Notes: a model not told the origin generated them from the letters alone. 64,000 nt of DNA from Chitinispirillaceae bacterium (GCA_016929415.1 JAFGIW010000114.1:1-64000); one strand, 5' to 3'. Positions 18,174-27,001 are shown, numbered from the stretch's first letter. Numbers and translations are program-made.

Positions 18174-18239
18174 CACACTGAGCGCGTCGAAGTACCCGTT
18201 CTTTAATTGAACTATCACATTTCGACTACGCTCAATGTG
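18174..18239. repeat. Imperfect inverted repeat after the metal genes
   Basis: CACACTGAGCGCGTCGAAG (18174-18192) and TTCGACTACGCTCAATGTG (18221-18239) are complementary at most positions around a 28-bp AT-rich centre. Similar words are common as dispersed intergenic repeats in bacteria. A smaller C/G hairpin (CCGCC...GGGCGG) lies just before, near 18113-18129. No gene is seen in 18039-18285. Confidence 0.45.
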
Positions 18240-18285
18240 CGAACCGGGTGTGCGAATAAATATCAATTAACCAAGGAGGTGCCGC

Positions 18286-18672
18286 ATGTCATTTTATCAC
18301 AGTAAAACGGTTTCCTGCCCGTTCGAGCAGGCAATCGTGAAAGTCACCGAGGCGCTGAAAAGCGAGGGATTCGGCGTGTTGACGACGATCGATCTCGCGG
18401 GGAAACTCAAAGAGAAAATCAACGTCGACTTCCGAAGGTACGTCATCCTCGGCGCCTGCAACCCCCCGCTCGCCTACAGGGCGCTTCAGGCTGAAGACAA
18501 GATCGGCGTCATGCTGCCGTGCAACGTCATCGTGCAGCAGATATCCGCAACCGAAGTCGAAATCGCCGCCATCGATCCGTCAACGACGATGAAGGCGATC
18601 GGCAATGCCGATCTCATCCCGGTCGCGGAGGAGGTGAGCCTGAAACTGAAAAGGGTGATTGAAATGTCTTGA
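18286..18672 (+). CDS. DUF302 family protein
   Basis: 128-residue cytoplasmic protein with a strong AAGGAGG before ATG 18286. It matches the DUF302 fold from end to end: FEQAIVKVTEALKSEGFGVL, IDLAGKLKEKINVDF, YVILGACNPPLAYRAL, IGVMLPCNVIVQQ. DUF302 proteins often accompany metal, thiosulphate or redox genes but no reaction is established. The Cys in GACNPP and LPCNV are conserved in the family and could bind metal or act in redox. It follows the copper genes and precedes a small Fe-S protein. Confidence 0.85.
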   Translation: MSFYHSKTVSCPFEQAIVKVTEALKSEGFGVLTTIDLAGKLKEKINVDFRRYVILGACNPPLAYRALQAEDKIGVMLPCNVIVQQISATEVEIAAIDPSTTMKAIGNADLIPVAEEVSLKLKRVIEMS

Positions 18673-18850
18673 GGTCGGAAAGCTCCGGATACCGTGGGTG
18701 CAGAACGCCGGAAAATCGGAGGCCGACGACAACACCTCGGTGGTACGCACTGAATACAAAATGTATATTGATGAGGTAAATATACTTACAGCAGAGGGAC
18801 CGGCATCAACATGGTTCCGATCCGGGCCACCGCGTTCACAGAAAGATTTT

Positions 18851-19060
18851 ATGATCGTCATCCGAAAAGAACTCTGTCCCCAGAACCATCCGTGCCCCAC
18901 CTTGCAGCATTGTCCCGTCGGCGCCATTTCGCAGATCGGCTTCGCCGCGCCCGCCGTCGATAATGAAAAATGCATCTGCTGCTGTAAATGCACGAAGCGG
19001 TGTTCCGTATTTTCTCCAATCGGCTGCTGCGGCAGCGGCGAGGATGTGCGGATGGCGTGA
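18851..19060 (+). CDS. Small ferredoxin-like Fe-S protein
   Basis: 69 residues from ATG 18851 (weak AGAAAG upstream; an upstream in-frame start at 18659 would add a non-conserved leader). Cys spacing CPQNHPCPTLQHCPVGAIS and CICCCKCTKRCSVF suggests one or two 4Fe-4S clusters in a variant ferredoxin fold. The second cluster contains an unusual run of four Cys in five residues. A redox partner for the DUF302 protein is possible but unproven. Confidence 0.65.
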   Translation: MIVIRKELCPQNHPCPTLQHCPVGAISQIGFAAPAVDNEKCICCCKCTKRCSVFSPIGCCGSGEDVRMA

Positions 19061-19236
19061 AGGGGGCCGGGAGAAAAGCGGATTCCAGGTAATACGGTAC
19101 CTTCGTCAATGGAAAACCCGTCATCCGCGACCGTCGTGCCGTCAAGCATTTCGGCATATCGTGTCTCCCATCCGCAGCCCATGGGGGAAGCCGGTACCGG
19201 CAATTTACTCGCGATATACCAGGCGGTCCTCTTCTC

Positions 19237-20208
19237 ATGACTCATACGACGTCAATGAACAGTACAGGGCAGCGCGGCAATTTCGTAGCGGCACTTCGAT
19301 TGCTTCTCCTGCTGTCGTGGCCCTCCCTCCCTGCCCATTTCGACCTGACCGTGGAGCCGGAGGCCGGATTTCAGACAAACGTCCCCAACGGCCCGGTAGA
19401 TTCGTCGTTCGGTAGCCACGCGTTCTGCACCGTCGGCCTGGAACCCTCATGGTCAACCGATACCGGTAATACGTTCCGTTTCGTGTTCACAGGCCCCCTG
19501 AACGCGACGAAGTATATGGGCGGTCCGGGCGAGGCGGCTATCGCGCCGGAGTTCTCTATCGAAAAGCACGTCGCATCGCACGTAACGCAGGCAGCGCTCG
19601 GCGCGGCGTATCATCTCATGCCCGTAGCCTACGATCCGACTGTTCCCGAAAAGTATATGGAATACTCTCTGCGGTTCGAACGGGAGCAATCCTGGAGAAT
19701 CGCTTCGGCCGTGATGTACGCTCTGCAGCTTGTTGACGATATCGCCACGTCGCGGAAGGACTTTAAAAATACGGTGCAGTTCAGGCTGCGGCGCTGCAAT
19801 TCCGCACGTCTCCATTCATTCGTAAGGATCGGCTGCTCCTGGAATATTTCGAATACCGAGGGAGCGGGGTATGTGCAACCGTTTGCCGCCGATGGAATGA
19901 CTCTGGCCGTCGATGAAAGAAATCTGCTGCTTTTTCACCTCTTCGCCGCTTATTCCTTTTATAAGCCCATGAATATTTCGGTGCTGGTGCCCGGACGGGG
20001 GCAGGGAAAGAATGCCACGGTCATCACCTACGAGCTCTCCGAGCCCAGAATACCCTTCGCGACCCTTTATTGCGGTTATGACAGGGAGTTGACTCTGCAC
20101 GCAAGCTTTCATTTTTACTATATGGCCGTGCTTTTCGGCCGCGGAGAGCCCGGTTCGCTGTTATTCTCCCATCAAACAGGGATTATTTTTTCATGGCGCC
20201 GGAAATAG
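19237..20208 (+). CDS. Predicted outer-membrane beta-barrel protein
   Basis: 323 residues with a hydrophobic leader (LRLLLLLSWPSLPAHF) and many alternating amphipathic strands rich in aromatic residues (HASFHFYYMAVLFGR, LLFHLFAAYSFY). It ends in a Trp-containing strand, IIFSWRRK. This pattern suits a small outer-membrane barrel. The start is uncertain (ATG 19237 or 19255, neither with a good ribosome-binding site). No family recognised. It precedes the ECF sigma operon by 70 bp and could be its target or partner. Confidence 0.55.
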   Translation: MTHTTSMNSTGQRGNFVAALRLLLLLSWPSLPAHFDLTVEPEAGFQTNVPNGPVDSSFGSHAFCTVGLEPSWSTDTGNTFRFVFTGPLNATKYMGGPGEAAIAPEFSIEKHVASHVTQAALGAAYHLMPVAYDPTVPEKYMEYSLRFEREQSWRIASAVMYALQLVDDIATSRKDFKNTVQFRLRRCNSARLHSFVRIGCSWNISNTEGAGYVQPFAADGMTLAVDERNLLLFHLFAAYSFYKPMNISVLVPGRGQGKNATVITYELSEPRIPFATLYCGYDRELTLHASFHFYYMAVLFGRGEPGSLLFSHQTGIIFSWRRK

Positions 20209-20278
20209 TTCTCATCGGGTGTAACCTGACGGCGCTTCGTTTCGTATATGTTTCATGGAGGAATAGGAAGCACGAAAT

Positions 20279-20788
20279 GTGAACCATTCTATTTCACCGG
20301 AACGGTTTAATGAGGTCGTTCGCGCTTATGGGGGTTATGTGTATACGATCGCGTTTAACCTGCTGGGTAACCCTGCCGACGCTGAGGATGCGGCACAGGA
20401 GACATTCATCAAAGCCTATAAGCGGCTGCACACGTTCGATGAACAACGAGGATTGAAAAACTGGTTGTGCACCATCGCCCTCAATACCGCGCGCGATTTT
20501 TACCGAAGATCAAACCGCGGTGCGGCCGCGGCAACGCTCGAAGGTGAGGGAGCGGCCGTACCGGAGGGTGGTGAATTCTCATCACGTATCGGCGCGCGGC
20601 TCGATGCGGTGAAAATGCTGTCAATACTCGACATTAATTACCGAAGCGTCATGGTGCTTTATTATATGGAACAATGCAGCGTCAGGGAGATCGCCGCCAT
20701 GATGAAAAAGTCGGAGAATGTCGTCAAGGTTTGGCTTTTCAGGGCCAGGAAGATACTTATGGAGAAATTCGGAGATTCCGTCGTATGA
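20279..20788 (+). CDS. ECF RNA polymerase sigma factor
   Basis: 169-residue sigma-70 family factor of the extracytoplasmic-function type. The GTG start at 20279 has AGGAAG upstream. Region 2 is LLGNPADAEDAAQETFIKAY followed by KNWLCTIALNTARDFYR, and region 4 contains VMVLYYMEQCSVREIAAMM and KKSENVVKVWLFRARKIL. Its stop overlaps the anti-sigma start (ATGA), the usual layout of a sigma/anti-sigma pair. Its promoter target is not visible. Confidence 0.92.
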   Translation: MNHSISPERFNEVVRAYGGYVYTIAFNLLGNPADAEDAAQETFIKAYKRLHTFDEQRGLKNWLCTIALNTARDFYRRSNRGAAAATLEGEGAAVPEGGEFSSRIGARLDAVKMLSILDINYRSVMVLYYMEQCSVREIAAMMKKSENVVKVWLFRARKILMEKFGDSVV

Positions 20789-21420
20789 AATGCCGCCATG
20801 TCCAATCGTTCTTTGACCGGATGTGCCGCGAAGGGGACCGGTTCGACCGCCCCGACATTGTAGCTCATGTCAAACAGTGCGGCCGCTGCGGCCGCGACTA
20901 TGAAAAGTGGTGCGGTATCGCCCGGAAACTGGAGGGCGTTCCTGCGCTCGATGCGCCCCCGGCATTGTACGGCAGGGTGATGCGGGCGATCGAGGCGCAG
21001 CATGCGGGCGCAGGCGCATGGCTGCGGTGGAAGCCGCTGCCGTACTGCGCCGTCTTCGCCGCGCTGATGCTGATCGCGGCGACGTACCTTTTCATCGGAA
21101 TGCCGTGGATTGCCTATCGTCAATCGCCGGTAATTTCATCCACGTCCGGGGCCGCACCGGCGGAAGTAATGGCCCATTTCGAAATTTACCTTGCAGGAGC
21201 ACGACGGGTTGCGCTCGTCGGGGATTTCAACGGCTGGGACCTGGACAAACATCTCCTCACGAAATCGGATGCGGATACCTGGAAAATCGATCTGCCGATA
21301 AAGAAAGGATGCTACCAGTACCTCTTTCTCATCGATGGTACGCAATGGAAAACCGATCCATGCCGGGCTCTGCAGGTCCCCGACGGATTCGGCGGTATCA
21401 ATACGGTCATCGAATTATGA
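20785..21420 (+). CDS. Transmembrane anti-sigma factor with AMPK-beta/CBM48-like domain
   Basis: 211 residues. The N-terminal cytoplasmic part carries H-x-n-C-x2-C (VAHVKQCGRCGRDY), the zinc-binding anti-sigma motif. One membrane helix follows at about 93-115 (YCAVFAALMLIAATYLFIG). The extracytoplasmic part from about 145 reads FEIYLAGARRVALVGDFNGW, CYQYLFLIDGTQWKTDP and PDGFGGINTVIEL, a glycogen-binding/isoamylase early-set domain as in AMPK-beta. It is coupled by ATGA overlap to the sigma gene before it and to the exported protein after it. A carbohydrate or surface polymer could be the signal. That is inference; such domains sometimes serve structurally. Confidence 0.82.
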   Translation: MKCRHVQSFFDRMCREGDRFDRPDIVAHVKQCGRCGRDYEKWCGIARKLEGVPALDAPPALYGRVMRAIEAQHAGAGAWLRWKPLPYCAVFAALMLIAATYLFIGMPWIAYRQSPVISSTSGAAPAEVMAHFEIYLAGARRVALVGDFNGWDLDKHLLTKSDADTWKIDLPIKKGCYQYLFLIDGTQWKTDPCRALQVPDGFGGINTVIEL

Positions 21421-22055
21421 GACGTCAACATTTCAGATTGAAAACAGCAATCGGTCTTTCATCCGCGTTGATTATCAGCGCAACCGGCGCTTTTACGCAG
21501 CATCGCGATGCAGGGGAAGATTCTCTCACCCACATCCTGGAGAGCAGCCGCGCCATGCAGCTGCCGCTTGGCCCGCTTGAGAATAAAATCCGGGAGGGGC
21601 GCGCGAAAAATCGCCCGGCATCAGAGATATATTCGGCGGTCAAAACCCGGCAGAAATTTCTCCTGCAGATTCGCGACACCAGGCAGGGAGGTTTCTCTCA
21701 CGGGTATACCAAGCAGCTTTTCGACCTTGAAGGTTCGAATCCGCATGGTATGAACACCGTTGAACACCGGGTCAATACCCCCCCGGTAAAAAAGTTACCG
21801 CAGCCGCAGGCCCATGCAAAGGGAATGCCGGAAAAAGAACAAAACCGTATCGATGCCTCTTCGGGGAAAAAAGCCGCCTCCTCCGGCGGCCGGGGTGACG
21901 CTGCTGCGCGTCAGGCGGACCGCCATTTGGACAAAGCGGATGAAAAAGCTGAAAAGGTCATGGAAAAAGCCGCCTTCCGCGCCGAAAAGCGTATGGAAGG
22001 CATTCAGAAACGCATTCAGAAAAGAACGATGAAACGTTACGGTAATGGCAATTAA
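21417..22055 (+). CDS. Exported basic helical protein of the ECF operon
   Basis: 212 residues. ATG 21417 overlaps the anti-sigma stop. It has a signal peptide (LKTAIGLSSALIISATGAF), a middle with IREGRAKNRPASEIYSAVKT, and a C-terminal charged helix with a heptad-like AEK/RMEGI pattern (DKADEKAEKVMEKAAFR, RIQKRIQKRTMKRYG). The family is unknown. The anti-sigma coupling suggests it modulates the sensor outside the membrane or stores a signal there. Continuation of an open frame upstream of 21417 is only overlap with the anti-sigma gene. Confidence 0.7.
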   Translation: MRRQHFRLKTAIGLSSALIISATGAFTQHRDAGEDSLTHILESSRAMQLPLGPLENKIREGRAKNRPASEIYSAVKTRQKFLLQIRDTRQGGFSHGYTKQLFDLEGSNPHGMNTVEHRVNTPPVKKLPQPQAHAKGMPEKEQNRIDASSGKKAASSGGRGDAAARQADRHLDKADEKAEKVMEKAAFRAEKRMEGIQKRIQKRTMKRYGNGN

Positions 22056-22206
22056 AAAAAACACCGATACCGTGTAACCACCCTCTCCGCCGCAACGTAT
22101 ATAGGTATAAAGCCCTTCATCAACGGCTGAAGTATTTCGTGCTGCAGGTTTCATCCGCGTTGATGGGAGTCAGGCGAATCTCAAATCAACTGAATATGGA
22201 GGATGT

Positions 22207-22959
22207 ATGAGAAGAGACATCATGATCGTTCTGGTTGCAGTCGCTTTTTGCGGGATCGGCTGTTCTTCAAATCAATCTCTTCCACTGCAGGCGGAGGCAA
22301 CAACGGATAATATCCAGGCAGCGGCAACGGGAACGCTTCGGCTTTCTCTCTCCAATGGAGACGACGCAGCCGCCACTCTCGCCAAAACGGCGGGCGGGGG
22401 ACGAAACCACCCGGCCGATGCGGTGGAACACATCTGGATCACCGTCAAGGAGGTTCAGCTCCATATTGCAAGCGACCCTTCCAACAACGGGTGGAAGACC
22501 GTCGCGACCCCGAATCGAAAGTTTGATTTCCTTCAACTGGTAAACGGTCTTACAGCGCCACTCGATCTTTACGCGCTGCCGGCGGGACATTATACGCAGA
22601 TCAGGCTGATGCTCGGCGACGATACTGAGGATTATGACGGAACAGTGATACCCGCAAACAACATCGTAATTGACGGTGAAACGTTCCCGCTCACCATTCC
22701 GAGTGCATGGCGGACCGGCATCAAGTGCGTGCGGTCGATTTTCATAAGGGAGAACGAGGTCACCGAAATCTGTCTCGCCTTCGATGTCTGGAGCGCCGTT
22801 CATTATTCCGCGGGCAACGGGTATATGATGCGGCCGGCATATCGCACCTTCAAATGCGACGGCTCCGACACGGCGACCGAATCCGAGCCTGATGCACAAA
22901 CGGAAAGGGATGCGGATGACCCGGTAATCGATAAACCAAAAGCAGCGCTGACCGAATAA
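22207..22959 (+). CDS. DUF4382 lipoprotein
   Basis: 250 residues, GGAGG upstream of ATG 22207. Lipobox CGIGCSS (Cys about 19). The mature domain has the DUF4382 signature: ADAVEHIWITVKEVQLH, FDFLQLVNGLTAPLDLYALP, AGHYTQIRLMLGDD and a central strand TFPLTIPSAWRTGIKCV. It ends in an acidic low-complexity tail. DUF4382 proteins are cell-surface lipoproteins with carboxypeptidase-regulatory-like folds and no known reaction. Located 151 bp after the ECF operon and before its terminator, so it may be coregulated. Confidence 0.8.
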   Translation: MRRDIMIVLVAVAFCGIGCSSNQSLPLQAEATTDNIQAAATGTLRLSLSNGDDAAATLAKTAGGGRNHPADAVEHIWITVKEVQLHIASDPSNNGWKTVATPNRKFDFLQLVNGLTAPLDLYALPAGHYTQIRLMLGDDTEDYDGTVIPANNIVIDGETFPLTIPSAWRTGIKCVRSIFIRENEVTEICLAFDVWSAVHYSAGNGYMMRPAYRTFKCDGSDTATESEPDAQTERDADDPVIDKPKAALTE

Positions 22960-22983
22960 ACGTTTCAGCACCTGTCGGCGTAC

Positions 22984-23018
22984 AATCGGGCTGGTCCATA
23001 CCGATCGGCCCGATTTTT
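22984..23018 (+). terminator. Rho-independent terminator
   Basis: AATCGGGC and GCCCGATT form a perfect 8-bp stem, with an inner GGT-CCAT-ACC helix, followed by TTTTT. It ends the plus-strand transcript of the ECF/DUF4382 genes and faces the end of the minus-strand sigma54-activator gene. Confidence 0.75.
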
Positions 23019-23067
23019 CCGGGTTAAGGGCACAACCCCGCGTCGGCTGCCGCCGGCCTGCGGGGCC

Positions 23068-24885
23068 CTATTCCATCGCCGTCTTCACGCGATACTCGTC
23101 CGCGTCGATTCCGTAGTCGCTCATTTTAGTCAAGAGCCATTTGCGGTCGATTTCAAGCAGACGTGAAGTTTGCGAGACATTTCCCCTAGTCGTCCGCAGC
23201 GCCGATCTGATGCACTCCTTCTCGGCCGCCTCCCGGGCGACTTTGAGCGTCGGCGTCCTGCCGGAGGGCCCCTCCTCCCGGTTGTCCTGCGGTAGAACGA
23301 TCTCAAGATCCTCCTTTTCGATTTTCCGCGAAGGGGAAATAATGACCGCTTTCTGAATCACATTTTCCAGTTCCCGCACGTTGCCGGGCCAGAGGTGCGA
23401 CAGCAGCGCCGATTGCGCCCCGGTCGACAACGCCTTCCGGTCGCGCCCCATGCGGCCGCAGTAGTTACCTATAAGATATTCAGCGAGCAGCAGGATGTCT
23501 TCGCTCCGCTCGCGCAGGGGAGGAACGGTTATCGTCAGTACATTAAGGCGGAAGAAGAGATCCTGCCTGAATCTCCCCTTGTCCATCTCCTCTCTGAGGT
23601 CCCTGTTGGTGGCGGCAATGATACGCACATCCACCTTGACCGCATCGGTGGCGCCCACCCGCACGACCTCCCCCTCCTGCAGCACCCGCAGCAGCTTCAC
23701 CTGAAGCGCCGGCGGCATCTCGCCCAGTTCGTCAAGGAGTACGGTCCCGTTGTCGGAGGCTTCGAAAAGTCCTATTTTCCGCGCGTGCGCTCCGGTGAAT
23801 GCCCCCTTTTCATGCCCGAACAGCTCCGACTCGATGAGGTTTTCGGGAATGGCGCCGCAATTGATCGCCTTGAAAGGCTTTTCCGCCCGCAACGAGCGGG
23901 CATGAATATGACGGGCTATAAGCTCTTTTCCCGTACCCGTCTCGCCTGATATAAGCACCGGTGCGTCGGAAGGCGCTATCCGGTCGGCCAGCGACAGCAC
24001 GGAGCGCATCCGTTCGCTCCGGTGGATGATCCCGCCGTCACCTCCCTCCTGCGCCTTCTGAAGCGCGGCGATCATCTCCGCCTGCCGTCGGCGCTCCTCC
24101 GAATTCGCAAGCAGCTCCGTAAAGAGCGGCAGCAGACGGTCGCAGAACAGGCGGTCGTGTTCCGTAAAGCAGTCGTCCTTTTTCAGCCGGTCAAGGTACA
24201 GGTACCCTTTGAGACGGTCGCCATTGTTCAGCGGTGCGCAAAGAACCGAAGACACCGCGTTTTTTTCGAGGGATCGATTGTCTGTAGGAGAATCAGCCCA
24301 GTCCGTTTCGAGCAGGAGGATGGTGTGCGCCGCATCCCGCGCCCAGTCGATCGCGCGGTTGGAAAAACGGTCCAGTCCGGTATGGGCCGGATAACGGACG
24401 AGGGTATGGCGGTTGTTGTCGACGGAGTCCTCGCCCACGATACGTGCCGCGTCGCAGCGAAGCAGGCGCGCCACTGCGGACATGAGACCGGCGGTGATAT
24501 CGCCGTCACGGTCGCGCAGCAGCATCAGCACCATGTTCAGCAGCTCGTCGACCGTGTCCGGTTTGACGCCGGCGGGAACGGGAGAGGCGCTCCGGTCAAT
24601 GTACTGCAGCATTGTTGCGCCTATCCGCAGACGGTCGCCGTTGCTCAACGGCTCCTTCCCGTCCGCCGGGCGATCGTTGACCGCGACGTCGACTTCATCG
24701 GTTAACGCCTGAAACCGGTAGGCGCCCTTGATGAACAGGAAGTGCGCGCAGCGGGCGGGGCAGGGAGGAATCGGTCGGACGGCGCACTCCGCGGCCGAGC
24801 CGACGGTCACGATCCGGTCACACAGCTCGTACTGTTTTCCCGATTCGATGTCTCGTACATACGGCATTAAAGGCTGTGCGCCCAT
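23068..24885 (-). CDS. FHA-GAF-AAA-Fis sigma54-dependent activator
   Basis: 605-residue enhancer-binding protein that should remodel RpoN-holoenzyme at -24/-12 promoters. The start ATG 24885 overlaps the kinase stop (TAATG) and has AAGGAG upstream. Order: FHA-like domain (about 10-95; its usual GR is VGS, so phosphothreonine binding is uncertain), GAF-like domain (about 110-270), AAA+ domain with Walker A GETGTGKE (314-321), GAFTGA loop (361-366), Walker B LLDELGE (about 383-389), then a Fis-type helix-turn-helix at the end (TRGNVSQTSRLLEIDRKWL). There is no receiver domain, so it is not a two-component regulator. The kinase coupled to it is the likely upstream signal. Confidence 0.93.
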   Translation of the reverse strand: MGAQPLMPYVRDIESGKQYELCDRIVTVGSAAECAVRPIPPCPARCAHFLFIKGAYRFQALTDEVDVAVNDRPADGKEPLSNGDRLRIGATMLQYIDRSASPVPAGVKPDTVDELLNMVLMLLRDRDGDITAGLMSAVARLLRCDAARIVGEDSVDNNRHTLVRYPAHTGLDRFSNRAIDWARDAAHTILLLETDWADSPTDNRSLEKNAVSSVLCAPLNNGDRLKGYLYLDRLKKDDCFTEHDRLFCDRLLPLFTELLANSEERRRQAEMIAALQKAQEGGDGGIIHRSERMRSVLSLADRIAPSDAPVLISGETGTGKELIARHIHARSLRAEKPFKAINCGAIPENLIESELFGHEKGAFTGAHARKIGLFEASDNGTVLLDELGEMPPALQVKLLRVLQEGEVVRVGATDAVKVDVRIIAATNRDLREEMDKGRFRQDLFFRLNVLTITVPPLRERSEDILLLAEYLIGNYCGRMGRDRKALSTGAQSALLSHLWPGNVRELENVIQKAVIISPSRKIEKEDLEIVLPQDNREEGPSGRTPTLKVAREAAEKECIRSALRTTRGNVSQTSRLLEIDRKWLLTKMSDYGIDADEYRVKTAME

Positions 24886-26237
24886 TATCGCTCCTTGATG
24901 CATAACCGTTTTATTTCAAACGGAAGCGCGGTGACGGTTTCTTTCCACACCACCAATCCGTCAGCGGTCCGCCAGACGAGACGGTGTTCGGCGCTCCGTG
25001 CCGGAAGACGGAGCGTGCCGGAAATATCGATTGACTGCTTTCCATCAATGAAAAGCCCGCCTGTTTCGGGGTGGGAAACGACGACAAGGTTGCCGGAGAG
25101 CGTTTTCAGGGCCCCCCATTCATCCTTGAGGGGGAGCGAAAAATCCAATCCGTCAATACGGGTGTCCGACGGCGACATGAAAAGCGACCGCCCGTTTCCC
25201 TGCCGGGGAGAAACAGCCGTCTCATTGATCCGCTGCTTTTTCATGAAATCGGATGCGGCAACGAAACCCAGGATGATAACGACCGCTCCCGCGGCGGCGA
25301 ACGCGACCCCAAGCCGCCACGGCTTTCTTTTTTTCATCACCGGGAAACTGGCCATCAGGTCAAGCGCCTCCGGCGAATCAGGGTGCGTCTGCAGGCATTC
25401 GACAAGCAGGTCGTACGCCTCGGCGCTGCGCCGTATGTCCAGAAGCTCCCGCGCCGAATCAAAAAGCTGCCGTGCCAGAATTTCGCTCGCACAGGGTTCG
25501 GCGATGTCGCTCCAGTTGACGGGAGATCGCTCCGGGCCCGGCTTCCACTCCTGCAGCACCTCGATTGCGGAAGGGGGGCGCGCCTCCGGCTTCTCCTCAA
25601 GGCACGAAGCGATGCATTCCGGCAGCGGGTCGTCGCCGGAGAGTTCCCGGATCACTTTCCCCATGGAGTAGACATCCGCCCGCTTCAGATCCGCGTCGCG
25701 GCCCAGCCCCCTCCAGAGTTCGGGCGCGATATAGTCCGGCGTTCCCTTTACCACATTCGCCACGGTCTGCCGCGCATCCTGGTAAACACAAAGCGCGAGC
25801 CCGAGATCAATTAAAAAAACGCCTTCCGGGGAGATGAGAATATTTTCGGGCTTTATATCGCGATGGGCATATCCATGTTCATGCAATGCGGCAATGATTC
25901 GTATGATTTCCGAAGCGACGGCATGCTTGTACCCGGGCGGGAGTTTTTTCTCAAACATAATTCTAAGGCTGCACCCCCTGATCCACTGCATGATGATGCA
26001 GACCCGCCCGGCCGCTTCCCTGACATCATAAACCTGAGGTATTCCCTGAAGATGCAGCCCCGCCTGCATGGAGGCTTCCCTGACCAGCGCAGCCCGGGCG
26101 GAAGCGTTTTTCTCAACGATGAATTTAAGCGCCACCAGTCGGTTGAGCGCATCCTGGCGGGCCCGGTATACCGATCCGAATCCGCCGGCGCCGAGTTGAA
26201 CCGGGTGGGAAAATCCTTTCGGAAATCGCGGGATCAC
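24885..26237 (-). CDS. Membrane Ser/Thr protein kinase (PknB-like)
   Basis: 450 residues from GTG 26237, which overlaps the stop of the TPR lipoprotein gene. Kinase features: LGAGGFGSVYRA (about 15-26), ATP-binding Lys38 in ALKFI, AHRDIKPENIL with Asp127, DLG in place of DFG (Asp144), and GTPDYIAPELW. The catalytic domain is short at the C-lobe. A helical linker follows, then one membrane helix at about 308-328, and a 120-residue extracytoplasmic domain ending in AEHRLVWRTADGLVVW. Key catalytic residues are intact. Its probable substrates are the FHA-bearing activator downstream and itself. Confidence 0.92.
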   Translation of the reverse strand: MIPRFPKGFSHPVQLGAGGFGSVYRARQDALNRLVALKFIVEKNASARAALVREASMQAGLHLQGIPQVYDVREAAGRVCIIMQWIRGCSLRIMFEKKLPPGYKHAVASEIIRIIAALHEHGYAHRDIKPENILISPEGVFLIDLGLALCVYQDARQTVANVVKGTPDYIAPELWRGLGRDADLKRADVYSMGKVIRELSGDDPLPECIASCLEEKPEARPPSAIEVLQEWKPGPERSPVNWSDIAEPCASEILARQLFDSARELLDIRRSAEAYDLLVECLQTHPDSPEALDLMASFPVMKKRKPWRLGVAFAAAGAVVIILGFVAASDFMKKQRINETAVSPRQGNGRSLFMSPSDTRIDGLDFSLPLKDEWGALKTLSGNLVVVSHPETGGLFIDGKQSIDISGTLRLPARSAEHRLVWRTADGLVVWKETVTALPFEIKRLCIKER

Positions 26238-26938
26238 GGCGCAGCCTCCCGGAGCTTTTTCTCCGCCGCTGCATACCAGTACACGATGTCCTTGTCGTCC
26301 GGCGCCAGACGAAGCGCCCTGAACCATGCGTCATGCGCCCCCCGGATGTCGTTGAGCGCCCAGCGGACCATGCCGATGTTGAAATGGGTAAACGGACGCG
26401 ACGTGTCGGCGACGAGGGCGCGTTCGAAAAGAATCCGCGCCTTGTCGGATTCTCCCATCCTGAAATAGATTATCCCCGCAAGATTGAGCGCTTCAACCCC
26501 ACGCGGATGCAGGTCGATCGCCCGCGAAAGTGCGTTGAGGGCGTTGATTGTGTCGCTTCGGTTGAGCAGCCTTCGCGCATTGACTAACCATGCCTCCGAC
26601 AGAAGGGTGTCGATGTCGCTCTCGGGCCTGATCGTTCGTGCCGCCTCGAGATGGGTCAGCGCCTTTCCCCAGAGCGTGCCGTCGGCGTTATTCAGCGATG
26701 CCTGCTGTATGAGCGCCCTTCCCATCCCGAGGCGCGCTTCGAAATTTTCGGGATTGCGGCTCAGCACTTCATCGAAAAAACGGATGGCCATCGTGTGGTC
26801 GCCGAGCCGCAGCGACGCTTCCCCCTTCTCGATGCTGCGGCTGTCCGACACGCAGGATAATTGCAGAAGGGAAAAGACGGCGGAAAAAGAGAGCGCCGCT
26901 ATTGCCCGTAAACGTATGGAACTGCGTTTGCCGTTCAC
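26234..26938 (-). CDS. TPR lipoprotein
   Basis: 234 residues if started at GTG 26938, which has GAGG nine bases upstream and gives a lipoprotein signal (IAALSFSAVFSLLQLSC, Cys about 29). TPR-like helix pairs follow: ASLRLGDHTMAIRFFDEVLS, INALNALSRAIDLHPRGVEA, SDKARILFERALVADTSRPF, HDAWFRALRLAPDDKD. It is coupled by a GTGA overlap to the kinase. It may gather or present the ligand sensed by the kinase ectodomain. An open frame extends upstream through a C-rich palindromic repeat, but that part is not protein-like. Confidence 0.8.
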   Translation of the reverse strand: MNGKRSSIRLRAIAALSFSAVFSLLQLSCVSDSRSIEKGEASLRLGDHTMAIRFFDEVLSRNPENFEARLGMGRALIQQASLNNADGTLWGKALTHLEAARTIRPESDIDTLLSEAWLVNARRLLNRSDTINALNALSRAIDLHPRGVEALNLAGIIYFRMGESDKARILFERALVADTSRPFTHFNIGMVRWALNDIRGAHDAWFRALRLAPDDKDIVYWYAAAEKKLREAAP

Positions 26939-26977
26939 ACTATCATGCCTCAAGGTTTGATCCCCCCCCCACCCCGA

Positions 26978-27001
26978 CCCTCCCCCGTCGATGGGGGAGG
27001 G
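26978..27001. repeat. C/G-rich palindromic repeat
   Basis: CCCTCCCCC-GTCGAT-GGGGGAGGG is a perfect 9-bp stem with 6-nt loop, preceded by a CCCCACCCC tract. It resembles the palindrome inside the element at 9583-9673. It separates the barrel gene from the TPR-kinase-activator operon and could slow or stop transcription. The rest of the 26939-27156 gap shows nothing clear. Confidence 0.5.

Noticed and set aside
20907-21416. Upstream extension of the exported basic protein.
   Set aside because: It overlaps the anti-sigma gene out of frame; the coupled ATG at 21417 is followed directly by a signal peptide.
21732-21742. GGTTCGAATCC resembling a tRNA T-loop.
   Set aside because: It lies inside the coding frame of the exported protein and no acceptor or anticodon arms can be drawn around it.
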